DNA of 64,000 nt from Aeriscardovia sp040773385 (GTDB lineage: Bacteria; Actinomycetota; Actinomycetes; Actinomycetales; Bifidobacteriaceae): contig JAXGWH010000003.1 of the NCBI GenBank assembly GCA_040773385.1, positions 4,837 through 68,836 of the forward strand. The letters run 5' to 3'. The position numbers and the translations under genes are program-made. Each line of letters begins with the position of its first letter. Positions within the stretch are counted from its first letter, which is position 1. Under the pieces are notes generated by a model. The model searched no databases and was not told the origin of the DNA. It was given only the letters and a program-made list of their open reading frames with translations. Shown in pieces: positions 18,079-29,315 of the stretch.

Positions 18079-19005
18079 ATGGGGCATGACAGTAGCGCCT
18101 CGAACGCCTATCACGAATCCATGCCCGCGTTCGGCGGGCTTTCTGATGGCCGCGGGGCATCCGTGACCGGTTTCTCGGGTATTTCCGGGGATTTTTTCGA
18201 GGATATGGGCGACCTGTCCGCCTCCGATGCGGACGGGTCCTCTCTGGCCGACGACGGGGACGTGCCGGATGTGCAGGACGGACGGGAGCCTGCGGACGGC
18301 CCGGAGGGTCAGGACGAGGAGCTGGACGAGGACGAGCGCATCTGGGAGAACCCCGCGCCGTTGCTGACGCAGAGCTCCGCCGTCATCCACCTCATCTGGG
18401 CGCAGGCCCTCTCGCTGGAGGGGACCCCCGGCGCGATCGGCAACAACAACGCCATCCCGTGGCACATCCGCGAGGATCTGCGCCATTTCAAGGATCTGAC
18501 GGTCAGCCACCCGGTCATCATGGGTTCGCGCACCTGGGAGTCGCTCGGCGCACACCGCCCGCTCTCCTCGCGCGACAACATCGTCGTCAGTTTTGACGAG
18601 GACTACGAGGCGCCCGGCGCCACCGTGGCCGACTCCCTCGACGAGGCGCTCTCGCTCGCCACCACGCCCGCCATCCCCGACGACGGCATCGACCGCTCCG
18701 AGGTGTGGGTGATCGGCGGAGCCTCGGTGCTGCGCCAATGCCTGCAGGTGGCCGACGACGCCTATGTGACGCAGGTCGACCTGCGCGCCCCGGCCGACAC
18801 GTTCGCCCCCGACATGTCGGCGCTCGTGCGGCAGGGATCGTGGCGGCTCGTCTCGCGCGGCCGCTGGCAGCGCTCGCGCTTGACCCCGAAGGGCGGGGGC
18901 AGGGCGCCGCGCTTCCGCTTCCTGCGCTATGAGCGCGTGAAGGACCGTGCGGCCCGTGCGGCGACGCGCAGGTTCCTCACATTCCGTCCGTGGTCTGTGC
19001 GCTGA
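18079..19005 (+). CDS. folA: Dihydrofolate reductase with long acidic N-terminal extension
   Basis: The enzyme reduces dihydrofolate to tetrahydrofolate with NADPH. The catalytic domain starts near residue 100 and includes 'NNNAIPWHIREDLRHFKDL', with the substrate-binding Asp, then 'PVIMGSRTWESLG' and the cofactor motif 'VWVIGGASVL'. About 100 residues come before it, rich in Asp, Glu, Gly and Ser ('EGQDEELDEDERIWENP'). Standard enzymes of about 160-170 residues lack this part. The ATG at 18079 has a good ribosome site, so the extension is probably translated. The C-terminus is very basic. Confidence 0.93.
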   Translation: MGHDSSASNAYHESMPAFGGLSDGRGASVTGFSGISGDFFEDMGDLSASDADGSSLADDGDVPDVQDGREPADGPEGQDEELDEDERIWENPAPLLTQSSAVIHLIWAQALSLEGTPGAIGNNNAIPWHIREDLRHFKDLTVSHPVIMGSRTWESLGAHRPLSSRDNIVVSFDEDYEAPGATVADSLDEALSLATTPAIPDDGIDRSEVWVIGGASVLRQCLQVADDAYVTQVDLRAPADTFAPDMSALVRQGSWRLVSRGRWQRSRLTPKGGGRAPRFRFLRYERVKDRAARAATRRFLTFRPWSVR

Positions 19006-19094
19006 GGGGATTTTTCTCGACAGGAAATATCCGGCGGGATGGTCGTGGCTGGTACCATCATCCCGGCACGTCCGCGCATCCCGAGGAGGATTCA

Positions 19095-19610
19095 ATGGCC
19101 CAGCCGTACACCGTCATGACCGTCTGCACCGGCAACATCTGCCGCTCGCCGATGGCACAGGTCATCCTGCAGAAAATGATCGATGAGCGGGGCCTTTCGG
19201 ACAAGATCAGCGTCGATTCCTCCGGTGTGAGCGACGAGGAGGACGGCCATCCCATCGACCCGCGTGCCGCCCGCGTGCTGCGGGCCCGCGGCTACACGGT
19301 CCCGTTCCACCGCGCCCGGCAGATCACCGCGCAGGAGGCGGCGCACACGGACCTGCTCCTGCCGATGACCGCCGACCACCTGCGCATGCTCGACTGGTTC
19401 CTGCCGGCCTCCCGCCGAGACCACGCCCGCCTGTACCGCAGCTTCGACCCGGCCCTGCACGCCCCGCGCACCCGGTACGATTCCTCGCTTGACCTCGTGG
19501 ACCCGTGGTACGGCGGCCCGCGTGAGTTCAACATCGCCATCGACCAGATCGAACATGTGGCGCCGTATATCCTCGACTGGATCGAGGAGCAGATCGGCGC
19601 ACGGCACTGA
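19095..19610 (+). CDS. Low-molecular-weight protein tyrosine phosphatase
   Basis: The 171-residue protein has the P-loop C(X)5R as 'VCTGNICRSPMAQ' (Cys11, Arg17) near the N-terminus and the general-acid aspartate in 'DLVDPWYGG' near the C-terminus, as expected for this family. Such enzymes dephosphorylate tyrosine in bacterial kinases or act on other phosphorylated substrates; the target here is unknown. The ATG has a GAGGAGG site 6 nt before it. It lies 89 nt after folA, so shared transcription is possible. Confidence 0.9.
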   Translation: MAQPYTVMTVCTGNICRSPMAQVILQKMIDERGLSDKISVDSSGVSDEEDGHPIDPRAARVLRARGYTVPFHRARQITAQEAAHTDLLLPMTADHLRMLDWFLPASRRDHARLYRSFDPALHAPRTRYDSSLDLVDPWYGGPREFNIAIDQIEHVAPYILDWIEEQIGARH

Positions 19611-19873
19611 CACTGCAGCAACGGCCCGGGGCACGTGGACCGGGATCGTCAGTTTGGTTGTGGAACGAGGACAAAATCGACGCGGGAATAAAGAGAGCGA
19701 TGATGCTGTTAAAGATCTGAGCATCGTTTCGCGGCGGGCACCCGGCCCGCGTCATGACCGCACGAAAGCGGGCGGACGATGGCAGGCGGCACGCGGATCG
19801 CGGCCGCAGAGGGGTCCGGCAGGGTGCCGGATCAGGGTTGAGGAAGAAAATACAGTTCACAGAGGTACGAAAA

Positions 19874-20188
19874 ATGAAAATGAATGAGACTTTCCGCGCT
19901 CAGAGCGCGTCCGACGGCAACCGACCGATGGCGTCGAACGTCTCGGTCCTCGACGGGGGAGTGCGCATCCGCACAAGCAAGCAGTCGGTGTTCGACATGG
20001 CCCGAACCATTTCCAGTGAGGACGGGTCGCTGCGCTCGCGGCTGTTTGGCAAGCCTGTCGAGATGATCCGGCAGGAGGCCGCGCGGGTCTTCGCCCGTCA
20101 CGGTGTGGCACTCAACGGTGCCACCCTCGACGATTACGCGCGCTCCGTTGCCAGCGGTACGGATTATCGTTTTGTCGTCGCCTTCTGA
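19874..20188 (+). CDS. Small hypothetical protein
   Basis: A 104-residue soluble protein that I do not recognise. It starts 'MKMNETFRAQSASDGNRP' and has a predicted helical middle with 'LFGKPVEMIRQEAARVFARHG'. An AGAGG site sits 8 nt before the ATG, and a strong terminator follows the stop by about 95 nt, which supports a real gene. The longer frame back to 19754 is arginine-rich and lacks a ribosome site. No neighbour suggests a function. Confidence 0.6.
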   Translation: MKMNETFRAQSASDGNRPMASNVSVLDGGVRIRTSKQSVFDMARTISSEDGSLRSRLFGKPVEMIRQEAARVFARHGVALNGATLDDYARSVASGTDYRFVVAF

Positions 20189-20282
20189 GCGAGGGGAAAC
20201 GCCCGATTCAGAACCATTCCACGTCGCGGGCCATCTGTGCCGACGGCTATTTTGTTGGAGGCCGAAGACTGACCATCATAAA

Positions 20283-20308
20283 GCCCGCCTTACGGGGCGG
20301 GCCTTTTT
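20283..20308 (+). terminator. Terminator after small hypothetical gene
   Basis: GCCCGCC (20283-20289) pairs with GGCGGGC (20296-20302), followed by C and five T. Confidence 0.85.
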
Positions 20309-20315
20309 GTTCGTA

Positions 20316-20348
20316 AAACAAAAAATCCTCGGGCGGATGCCCGAGGAT
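20316..20348 (-). terminator. Terminator of tRNA-Asp/tRNA-Phe transcript
   Basis: A perfect 10-bp stem, ATCCTCGGGC with GCCCGAGGAT, is followed on the minus strand by six T. It begins 3 nt after the encoded CCA of tRNA-Phe. Confidence 0.9.
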
Positions 20349-20350
20349 GA

Positions 20351-20426
20351 TGGTGGCTCCGAACGGTATCGATCCGTTGACCTCACGATTTTCAGTCGTG
20401 TGCTCTACCAACTGAGCTACAGAGCC
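20351..20426 (-). tRNA. tRNA-Phe (GAA anticodon)
   Basis: The acceptor stem GGCTCTG/CGGAGCC, the anticodon stem CACGA/TCGTG around CTGAAAA and the T arm with GGATCGATACC form a full cloverleaf. CCA is encoded at the 3' end. Confidence 0.96.
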
Positions 20427-20457
20427 AAGCGGACAGCCACCGATTCGGCAACTGTTC

Positions 20458-20535
20458 TGGCGACCTCGATCGGGCTTGAACCGACGACCTCCGCCGTGAC
20501 AGGGCGGCGCTCTAAACCAACTGAGCTACGAGGCC
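20458..20535 (-). tRNA. tRNA-Asp (GTC anticodon)
   Basis: The acceptor stem GGCCTCG/CGAGGTC, the anticodon stem CCGCC/GGCGG around CTGTCAC, the G discriminator typical of tRNA-Asp and an encoded CCA are all visible. It is transcribed just before tRNA-Phe on the minus strand. Confidence 0.96.
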
Positions 20536-20566
20536 AATGTCAAAACATGTTTGACAACAGAAGAAC

Positions 20567-20594
20567 ACTATACAGCCTGTGACGGATAAAGCAA
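20567..20594 (-). promoter_or_regulatory. Promoter of the tRNA-Asp/Phe operon
   Basis: On the minus strand TTGCTT (20589-20594) and TATAGT (20567-20572) are separated by 16 bp, about 31 nt before tRNA-Asp. Confidence 0.65.
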
Positions 20595-20735
20595 ACATGT
20601 CATCCCGCCGCCGCGGCCGTCCGATGGTGAATCGTCGTCATCGCGCGCTTTTGTTCGGCGTGTCGCGTGTGTCGGCGGGGTGCCCGGTTCCAGTGATCCG
20701 AGTTCTGCGTGCCTGCCATGCGGCACAATGGGACT

Positions 20736-21446
20736 ATGACCGGTCCTGTTGTCGCGCATGAGCTTTTTGTCACGCTCCTCGTCCCCTCGGGGGATCCTGC
20801 GTCGCTGCGACATCTGGGCAGCTATGAGGATAGAAAATCGCTTTTTCTCGGCCATGCGGCGAGGGTGGGCGGTCCTGCCGAGTATGAACGGTTTGTCCGG
20901 GATGTGCGCGACGAGCATCCCGAGGCCCGGCATGTCTGCTCGGCGGCGGTCTTTATCGAGGGGGATGGGCATGATCCTGCCTCCGGGACGGTCTGCGAAC
21001 GGATGAGCGACGACGGCGAGCCATCGGGCACGGCCGCGCGGCCGATCCTTGAGGCGATCCGCTACTCTGGTGTGCGCGACTGCGCCGTCGCCGTCTCCCG
21101 GAAATTCGGCGGCACGCTGCTCGGCGCGGGCGGGCTCGTGAGGGCGTATTCCACGGCGGCCTCGTCGGCGCTCGCCGCGGCGCCGAGGGCCGAGCTCGTC
21201 CGCCAGGCCCGTCTGCTCGTGCGCGTGGGATATCCGCGTCTCAAGACGCTCGACCACCTGCTCGACCGTTTTGGTGCGCGGGTCGAAAAACGCGACTATA
21301 CGCAGGATGTCACCACCATTGCCGATGTCGACGAGACCGACCGGCGGCATCTGAAAGAATCGATTGTCCAGGTTTTCGCCGGCGATCCCGGCATCGAGGA
21401 TCTCGGCACGGTGCTCACCGTCCGCCCTCTCCCCTCAGCCCGGTAA
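20736..21446 (+). CDS. YigZ/IMPACT family protein
   Basis: The 236-residue protein has the UPF0029/IMPACT N-terminal domain, with 'CERMSDDGEPSGTAARPILE' and 'CAVAVSRKFGGTLLGAGGLVRAY', followed by a small C-terminal domain. Family knowledge: bacterial YigZ proteins are RNA- or ribosome-related, of unclear function. A -10-like CACAAT (20724-20729) lies 6 nt before the ATG at 20736, so a leaderless transcript is likely. The repeat protein downstream begins 34 nt after the stop. Confidence 0.88.
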   Translation: MTGPVVAHELFVTLLVPSGDPASLRHLGSYEDRKSLFLGHAARVGGPAEYERFVRDVRDEHPEARHVCSAAVFIEGDGHDPASGTVCERMSDDGEPSGTAARPILEAIRYSGVRDCAVAVSRKFGGTLLGAGGLVRAYSTAASSALAAAPRAELVRQARLLVRVGYPRLKTLDHLLDRFGARVEKRDYTQDVTTIADVDETDRRHLKESIVQVFAGDPGIEDLGTVLTVRPLPSAR

Positions 21447-21480
21447 CCTTGTGGTCGGAAAAAGAACGACGGGAGGACGG

Positions 21481-22323
21481 ATGATGACCGAGGACGCCGA
21501 AAACACAGAGCGTGTCGGTAACACGGGGGTCGCCGGGGCAACAGAAACCGGCGGGGAAACCGGGACTGTCGGAAAAACAGGGAAAACAGAGGAGCAAGAC
21601 GGCGGGGAGGAATCCCAGGAACCATCCGTCGTCGGTTCCCCCCGCACCGCCCTGACCGACGAGTACGAGATGCTCCGCCACTCCACCGACAGGAAGATGC
21701 TCTCCGAGCGCGCCAATGCACCGCTGCCCCCGCGCAGCGACCAGGCGGCCTACTCGCGCCAGACCGCACTGCTCGAGGCGGTCGCCGGCAATCTGCACAC
21801 CCCCGTGGCTGACCGCGTCCGGCTCGCTCGGACGATGCCGTTCCCGAACGTGCTTGTCAAACTTGCCTCCGACCCACGCGCCGACGTGCGCGCGGCGGTG
21901 GCGGCCAACACGAACGACAAGAAATGGCTCGTCGGCAGGCTCGCCAAGGACGAGGACCAGGGCGTGCGCACCGCGGCCATGCTCAACCCGCGTACCTCGT
22001 GGAAGATGCGTCTCGAGGGGGCGCAGGACCCTTCGAACTCCGTCGAGGCGCTGCGTTTCCTCGCCACGCTCGGCATCAGCAGTGAGAAGGACGCACTGCC
22101 CGTGCTGGCGGCGATGGTCCGTCGCGCGGTGGCGCTCAACCCCACGACCCCGGACGACCTCGTCACGTCCCTTTCCTCCGACCCGGTGCCGGACGTGGCG
22201 CATGCCGCGCAGAAACGCCTCAAGGACGGCACAACCGAGGCCGTCGTCACACCCAATCCGGTCCAATCCGTGCCCGGGCACGGTGTCATCGGGCTGCGCG
22301 AGGACATCCCGGACGACCGCTGA
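21481..22323 (+). CDS. Leucine-rich-repeat-variant / HEAT-like repeat protein
   Basis: The 280-residue protein begins with a low-complexity Gly/Thr/Glu-rich stretch of about 45 residues. It is followed by short helical repeats such as 'LASDPRADVRAAVAANTNDK' and 'LAKDEDQGVRTAAMLNPRTS', then 'MVRRAVALNPTTPDDLVTSL'. Repeats of this kind occur in LRV and HEAT-like proteins that act as protein-binding scaffolds. No catalytic motif is visible. The ATG pair at 21481 follows a GGGAGGA site. It is probably co-transcribed with the YigZ-family gene. The function is unknown. Confidence 0.65.
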   Translation: MMTEDAENTERVGNTGVAGATETGGETGTVGKTGKTEEQDGGEESQEPSVVGSPRTALTDEYEMLRHSTDRKMLSERANAPLPPRSDQAAYSRQTALLEAVAGNLHTPVADRVRLARTMPFPNVLVKLASDPRADVRAAVAANTNDKKWLVGRLAKDEDQGVRTAAMLNPRTSWKMRLEGAQDPSNSVEALRFLATLGISSEKDALPVLAAMVRRAVALNPTTPDDLVTSLSSDPVPDVAHAAQKRLKDGTTEAVVTPNPVQSVPGHGVIGLREDIPDDR

Positions 22324-22412
22324 GGAGGCGGATCCGGGCATGACGGCAAACGAGGTCATCCCTATCAGTACTACTGTTTTCTTTTTTCATTGAATAGTGC
22401 TTTCAAAGTGAT

Positions 22413-22424
22413 GCAAACGGTTCC
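22413..22424 (+). promoter_or_regulatory. LacI-family operator in malQ promoter
   Basis: GCAAACGGTTCC fits the LacI/GalR family consensus GNAANCGNTTNC at every fixed position. It lies 9 bp upstream of the malQ -10 box, in the spacer/-35 zone, where a bound repressor would block RNA polymerase. The cognate regulator is probably a MalR-type protein encoded elsewhere. Confidence 0.65.
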
Positions 22425-22433
22425 ATAAAGCCG

Positions 22434-22439
22434 TAGACT
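22434..22439 (+). promoter_or_regulatory. -10 box for leaderless malQ transcript
   Basis: TAGACT is followed by 7 nt and the malQ ATG; no ribosome site is present. Confidence 0.65.
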
Positions 22440-22446
22440 TGCCTGT

Positions 22447-24618
22447 ATGGACCAGAAAAAAGAAAGCAGTGAGAGGCTCGCGCGGCCCCTCATTCGTCTG
22501 GCGCGGCTCAATGGCGTGGCCACCTCCTATATCGGCCAGCAGGGCGAGTTCAACGAGATTGACGATGATGTCATCGTTGACGTCCTTGCCGCCCTCGGGG
22601 TCGACGCCTCCACCCCAGACAAAATCGCGCAGTCATTGTCCGCGACACTGGAGAAAAGGCGCGTGCGGGCCGTCGCAGGCACCGCGCTCGCCATCGTCGG
22701 CAAGCATGCCGAGGTGCCGATCAACCATCCCTCCGGCACGGTCCCGCAGGCCGTCCTCACCCTCGAGGACGGCACCCGGTTCGGCAACCTGCCCGTCGAG
22801 CCGGATCCGGAGCAGGTGGCCTTTCCGTCAGAGGACGGCGGCTTCTACGTCTCCTCGAAGATCGTCGTCCCCTCCACTCTGCCGATCGGCTATCACACGA
22901 TCTCCGTCTCGGTGGGCGACACGGCCCATACATGCCGTCTCATCGTCGCCCCGGAGCGTGTGCCGCTGCTGCCGGAGCTGCGGGAGGGCCAGCTGTGGGG
23001 CTGGATGGTGCAGCTCTATTCCATCCGTTCCCACGGTTCGTGGGGCGTGGGGGATTATGACGACCTCGCCCGCATCGCCTCCGACGCGAAGACGAAGACG
23101 GGCGCGGACTTCCTGCAGGTCAACCCGCTGCATGCCGCGGAGCCCGTCGCACCGCTGACCCCGTCCCCGTACCTGCCCGACTCGCGCCGGTTCGTCAACT
23201 TCACCTACATCCGCCCGGAGGATATCGAGGAGTTCGCCGGTCTGTCCGAGGCGGACAAACAGTCGGTCCGCCAGCGTCAGGCGGCGTTCGCCCCGCTCAA
23301 TGACGATGCCGAGCACATCATCGACCGCGACGCGATGTGGAAGGCGAAGGTGCCGGCGCTCTGGCAGATCTTCCGTGTCCCGCGCTCGCCGCAACGGCAG
23401 CAGGCCTTCGAACGGTTCAAGAAGGAGCAGGGCGCCGAGCTCGACGGTTATGCCATCTGGTGTGTCTGCTACGAGGTGTGGGGCGCCCCGCAGGATTCTC
23501 CGGATTCCTGGGTGCGCAAGTACACCATCGACTCCCCGGAGGTGCGCTCGCTCGTCTCCTCGCGCGGCGAGATGCTTGAGTTCTACCGCTGGCTCGAATG
23601 GATCGCCTCCGGCCAGCTCTCCGCCGCGCAGCACAGTGCCACGGCCGCGGGCATGAAGGTCGGCCTCATGCTTGACATGGCGGTCGGTGTCCATCCGCTC
23701 GGGTCCGATGTGTGGGCACACCCCGAACGGTTCGCAAAGAACGTCTCCGTGGGAGCGCCGCCTGATTTCTTCAACCAGCAGGGCCAGGACTGGAGCCAAC
23801 CGCCGTTCAACCCCACCTATTTGGAGAACACCGGGTACAAGGCCTACTCCGACCTCGTCCATTCCATGTTCCGGACGGCCGGCGCGCTGCGCATCGACCA
23901 CATCCTCGGCCTGTTCCGCCTGTGGTGGGTCCCGGCCGGCAAGACCGCGAAGTACGGCACGTATGTCTACTACAACGACGCGGTCATGCTCGGCATCCTC
24001 GCCATCGAGGCCACGCGTGCGAACGGTGTGGTCGTAGGCGAGGACCTGGGCGTCGTACCCGATTATGTGGCGAAGCGCCTGCATGACCACGGTCTGCTCG
24101 GCTCGGTCGTCGAGTGGTTCGAGAAGGATTCCGACGGCGAGTTCGTCGATCCGTCCACCTACCGCGAGATGGCGCTCGCTTCCGTTGTCACACACGACAT
24201 GCCGCCGGATGCCGGCTACCTCGAGTACGCCTCCGTCACCATCCGCGAGCGTCTGCATCTGCTCACCGAGCCGGTGGAGCAGTTCAAGGCGGCTCAGGTC
24301 AAGGAGCACCAGGCGCTCATCCGCTTCCTCGTCAAGGGAGGATGGCTCTCGCAGGACGACGCCGACCACGAGGCCGAGCGCACCCAGCAGGTTGTCGAGG
24401 CGATGTACCGGGCTCTCAAGGCCGCCCCGTCCAAGCTGCTGTGCGCGGCGATGGTCGACGGTGTGGGTGAGAAGCGCACGCAGAACCAGCCGGGCACGAA
24501 CAATGAGTACCCGAACTGGCGCGTCCCGCTCGCCGACGGCGACCTCCGCCCGGTCTATGCGGAGGACCTGTGCAGCCTGCCGCGCGTGCAGTCGCTCGCG
24601 AAAATCATGAACGCGTAA
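22447..24618 (+). CDS. malQ: 4-alpha-glucanotransferase (GH77)
   Basis: The enzyme transfers glucan segments between maltodextrins in the cytoplasm, releasing glucose and enabling use of maltose and starch fragments. The 723-residue length is normal for the bacterial MalQ branch with an extra N-terminal beta domain (about residues 1-165). GH77 features include 'WGVGDYDDLARI', the nucleophile region 'ALRIDHILGLFRLWWVPAG', the acid/base region 'GVVVGEDLGVVPDYV' and 'VVTHDMPPDAGYLEY'. It ends in a terminator and appears monocistronic under a LacI-type operator. glgX, acting on related substrates, lies 1.5 kb further on the opposite strand. Confidence 0.96.
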   Translation: MDQKKESSERLARPLIRLARLNGVATSYIGQQGEFNEIDDDVIVDVLAALGVDASTPDKIAQSLSATLEKRRVRAVAGTALAIVGKHAEVPINHPSGTVPQAVLTLEDGTRFGNLPVEPDPEQVAFPSEDGGFYVSSKIVVPSTLPIGYHTISVSVGDTAHTCRLIVAPERVPLLPELREGQLWGWMVQLYSIRSHGSWGVGDYDDLARIASDAKTKTGADFLQVNPLHAAEPVAPLTPSPYLPDSRRFVNFTYIRPEDIEEFAGLSEADKQSVRQRQAAFAPLNDDAEHIIDRDAMWKAKVPALWQIFRVPRSPQRQQAFERFKKEQGAELDGYAIWCVCYEVWGAPQDSPDSWVRKYTIDSPEVRSLVSSRGEMLEFYRWLEWIASGQLSAAQHSATAAGMKVGLMLDMAVGVHPLGSDVWAHPERFAKNVSVGAPPDFFNQQGQDWSQPPFNPTYLENTGYKAYSDLVHSMFRTAGALRIDHILGLFRLWWVPAGKTAKYGTYVYYNDAVMLGILAIEATRANGVVVGEDLGVVPDYVAKRLHDHGLLGSVVEWFEKDSDGEFVDPSTYREMALASVVTHDMPPDAGYLEYASVTIRERLHLLTEPVEQFKAAQVKEHQALIRFLVKGGWLSQDDADHEAERTQQVVEAMYRALKAAPSKLLCAAMVDGVGEKRTQNQPGTNNEYPNWRVPLADGDLRPVYAEDLCSLPRVQSLAKIMNA

Positions 24619-24694
24619 GCGGTGTCCTGACCGTCCCGGATGCCGGTCGTCAGGATGTCGGATGACCGGACCGGATGACAAGGCCGGATAACCG

Positions 24695-24726
24695 GCGGGG
24701 AAGGACGTTCTTCCCCCCGTTTTTTG
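24695..24726 (+). terminator. Terminator of malQ
   Basis: GGGGAAG (24697-24703) pairs with CTTCCCC (24710-24716), followed within a few bases by six T. Confidence 0.8.
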
Positions 24727-24770
24727 TCGTCGATTTTGTCCGCGGCCGCTCTTTCTGTCCGAGACGACAC

Positions 24771-24820
24771 TATCATTAAAGATTGTTGTGTTTCCCTCGG
24801 GTCCAGCTGAAAGCGCTTTC
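24771..24820 (+). promoter_or_regulatory. rplM leader with perfect LacI/cre-type palindrome
   Basis: TATCAT at 24771-24776 is a candidate -10 box for the rplM-rpsI transcript. GAAAGCGCTTTC at 24809-24820 is a perfect 12-bp palindrome matching the LacI/GalR family consensus. It lies about 33 nt after the -10 box and 96 nt before rplM, so a bound protein could act as a roadblock. The rest of this 297-nt gap holds only the malQ terminator. Confidence 0.55.
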
Positions 24821-24915
24821 CCACTCGCCTGCGCGGACTTCAGGGAGCCCACGGAAAAATTGGCGTCATCCCCTCGGGGAGGCGTCAGAAACACAATGAA
24901 GAAAAGGTTTGAACT

Positions 24916-25377
24916 GTGAAGACTTTCACACCGAAGCCGAAGGATCTGACCCACAACTGGTACATCATCGATGCCACCGACGTTGTGCTCGGTCGCCTCG
25001 CCTCTGTCATCGCCGATACGCTGCGCGGCAAGTCGAAGCCGACGTATGCGCCGAACGCCGATTCCGGTGACTTCGTCATCGTGATCAACGCCGAGAAAGT
25101 GGCCGTCACGGGTCGCAAGGAGAACGAGAAGCCGGTCTACACCTATCATCTGTCCGGCAAGCCCGGCGCCCTGCGCTCCACCACCTACGCACAGCTGCGC
25201 GTCAAGAACCCTGACCGCATGATCCGCAACACCGTCAAGGGCATGCTTCCCAAGAACAGGCTCTCGGCGGTCCAGCTCTCCCGTCTGCGTGTCTTCGCCG
25301 GCGCGGACTATCCGTACAAGGCGCAGAAGCCGGTCGTGCTGAGCGCCGACAAGAAGATCAACCAGCAGGCCAAGTGA
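24916..25377 (+). CDS. rplM: 50S ribosomal protein L13
   Basis: A 153-residue early-assembly protein of the large subunit. 'WYIIDATDVVLGRLASVIAD' and 'RMIRNTVKGMLPKNRL' are the family signatures. The GTG start at 24916 gives the usual N-terminus. The leader carries a LacI-type palindrome, which is unusual. rpsI follows 23 nt later, the universal pairing of these two genes. Confidence 0.97.
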   Translation: MKTFTPKPKDLTHNWYIIDATDVVLGRLASVIADTLRGKSKPTYAPNADSGDFVIVINAEKVAVTGRKENEKPVYTYHLSGKPGALRSTTYAQLRVKNPDRMIRNTVKGMLPKNRLSAVQLSRLRVFAGADYPYKAQKPVVLSADKKINQQAK

Positions 25378-25400
25378 GCCGGGACAAGGAAAGAGACATC

Positions 25401-25901
<501 letters not shown>

Positions 25902-25945
25902 TCTTCCGCCGCTCCGGTCTGTTCTCGACCGGTTACGGCACAAAG

Positions 25946-25990
25946 AAATCCCCGTCATCGTGGTTTTCCGACCGGATGGCGGGGATTTTT
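25946..25990. terminator. Bidirectional terminator between rpsI and glgX
   Basis: A long interrupted stem, ATCCCCG..CATC with GATG..CGGGGAT, has five T on the plus side and TTTC on the minus side. Between it and the glgX stop (25991-26123) are three loose copies of CCCGTATTC but no gene. Confidence 0.75.
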
Positions 25991-26123
25991 GCGTCTGTGG
26001 TCTGTTTCCCTGTTCTCTCCCGTATTCCCCGTATTCTGTTCTTTTCCCCGTATTCCCTGTACTCTTCGCCGTACTCTGTTCTGCACATGGTTTCCGGTTC
26101 GGTGCGTGGACCTGACCGGTGGT

Positions 26124-28745
<2,622 letters not shown>

Positions 28746-28752
28746 GACCACT

Positions 28753-28758
28753 ATTGTC
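28753..28758 (-). promoter_or_regulatory. -10 box for leaderless glgX transcript
   Basis: GACAAT on the minus strand is followed by 7 nt and the ATG at 28745. No ribosome site is present. Confidence 0.5.
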
Positions 28759-28837
28759 GCTCGTGCGCGTCATAAGTGGTCTCCGGGCGATCTTCGGGCG
28801 CGACACGCCCGGTGTAATTCAAGGGGACCCCTTGTGG

Positions 28838-28843
28838 CACAAT
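28838..28843 (+). promoter_or_regulatory. Possible -10 box of the S10 operon
   Basis: CACAAT, with a rough inverted repeat AAGGGGACCCCTT just upstream, lies about 150 nt before rpsJ. The -35 element is not recognisable, so this is tentative. A long leader would allow r-protein feedback control. Confidence 0.35.
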
Positions 28844-28993
28844 AGTTCGGTTGCCTGCGAAGGCTCGCTTGACAGTTACAGAGCGGGCGCGCCGGTGTGG
28901 TCATTGGTGCGCGTTGCGGTCCCGGCCAGAGTGCCGTGTGTCGTGATGCCTGCAGGTTGTGTACAGCAAACGATTAGGAAAGGGCGTACGGCA

Positions 28994-29302
28994 ATGGCGG
29001 GACAGAAGATCCGCATCAGGCTTAAGTCCTATGACCATGAGGTCATCGACCAGTCGGCGAAGAAGATCGTCGAGACGGTCCAGAACGCGGGTGCGACGGT
29101 TGTCGGCCCGGTTCCGCTGCCGACGGAGAAGAACGTGTATGTCGTCATCCGTTCTCCGCATAAGTACAAGGATTCCCGTGAGCACTTCGAGATGAGGACC
29201 CACAAGCGCCTCATCGACATCATCGACCCGACCCCGAAGGCCGTCGATTCCCTGATGCGCATCGATCTGCCGGCGGACGTCAACATCGAGATCAAGCTCT
29301 GA
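28994..29302 (+). CDS. rpsJ: 30S ribosomal protein S10
   Basis: A 102-residue protein, first gene of the S10 operon. 'IRIRLKSYDHEVIDQSAKKIVETV' holds the family signature and 'REHFEMRTHKRLIDI' follows. S10 sits in the 30S head and also works with NusB in antitermination. The start at 28994 has a GGAAAGGG site; frame extension upstream is not conserved in kind. Confidence 0.97.
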   Translation: MAGQKIRIRLKSYDHEVIDQSAKKIVETVQNAGATVVGPVPLPTEKNVYVVIRSPHKYKDSREHFEMRTHKRLIDIIDPTPKAVDSLMRIDLPADVNIEIKL

Positions 29303-29315
29303 AGGAGGCGTCAGC

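Noticed and set aside
22828..25149. 773-codon minus-strand frame opposite malQ and rplM
   Set aside because: It spans two genes, a terminator and an operator; both opposite genes have clear family motifs.
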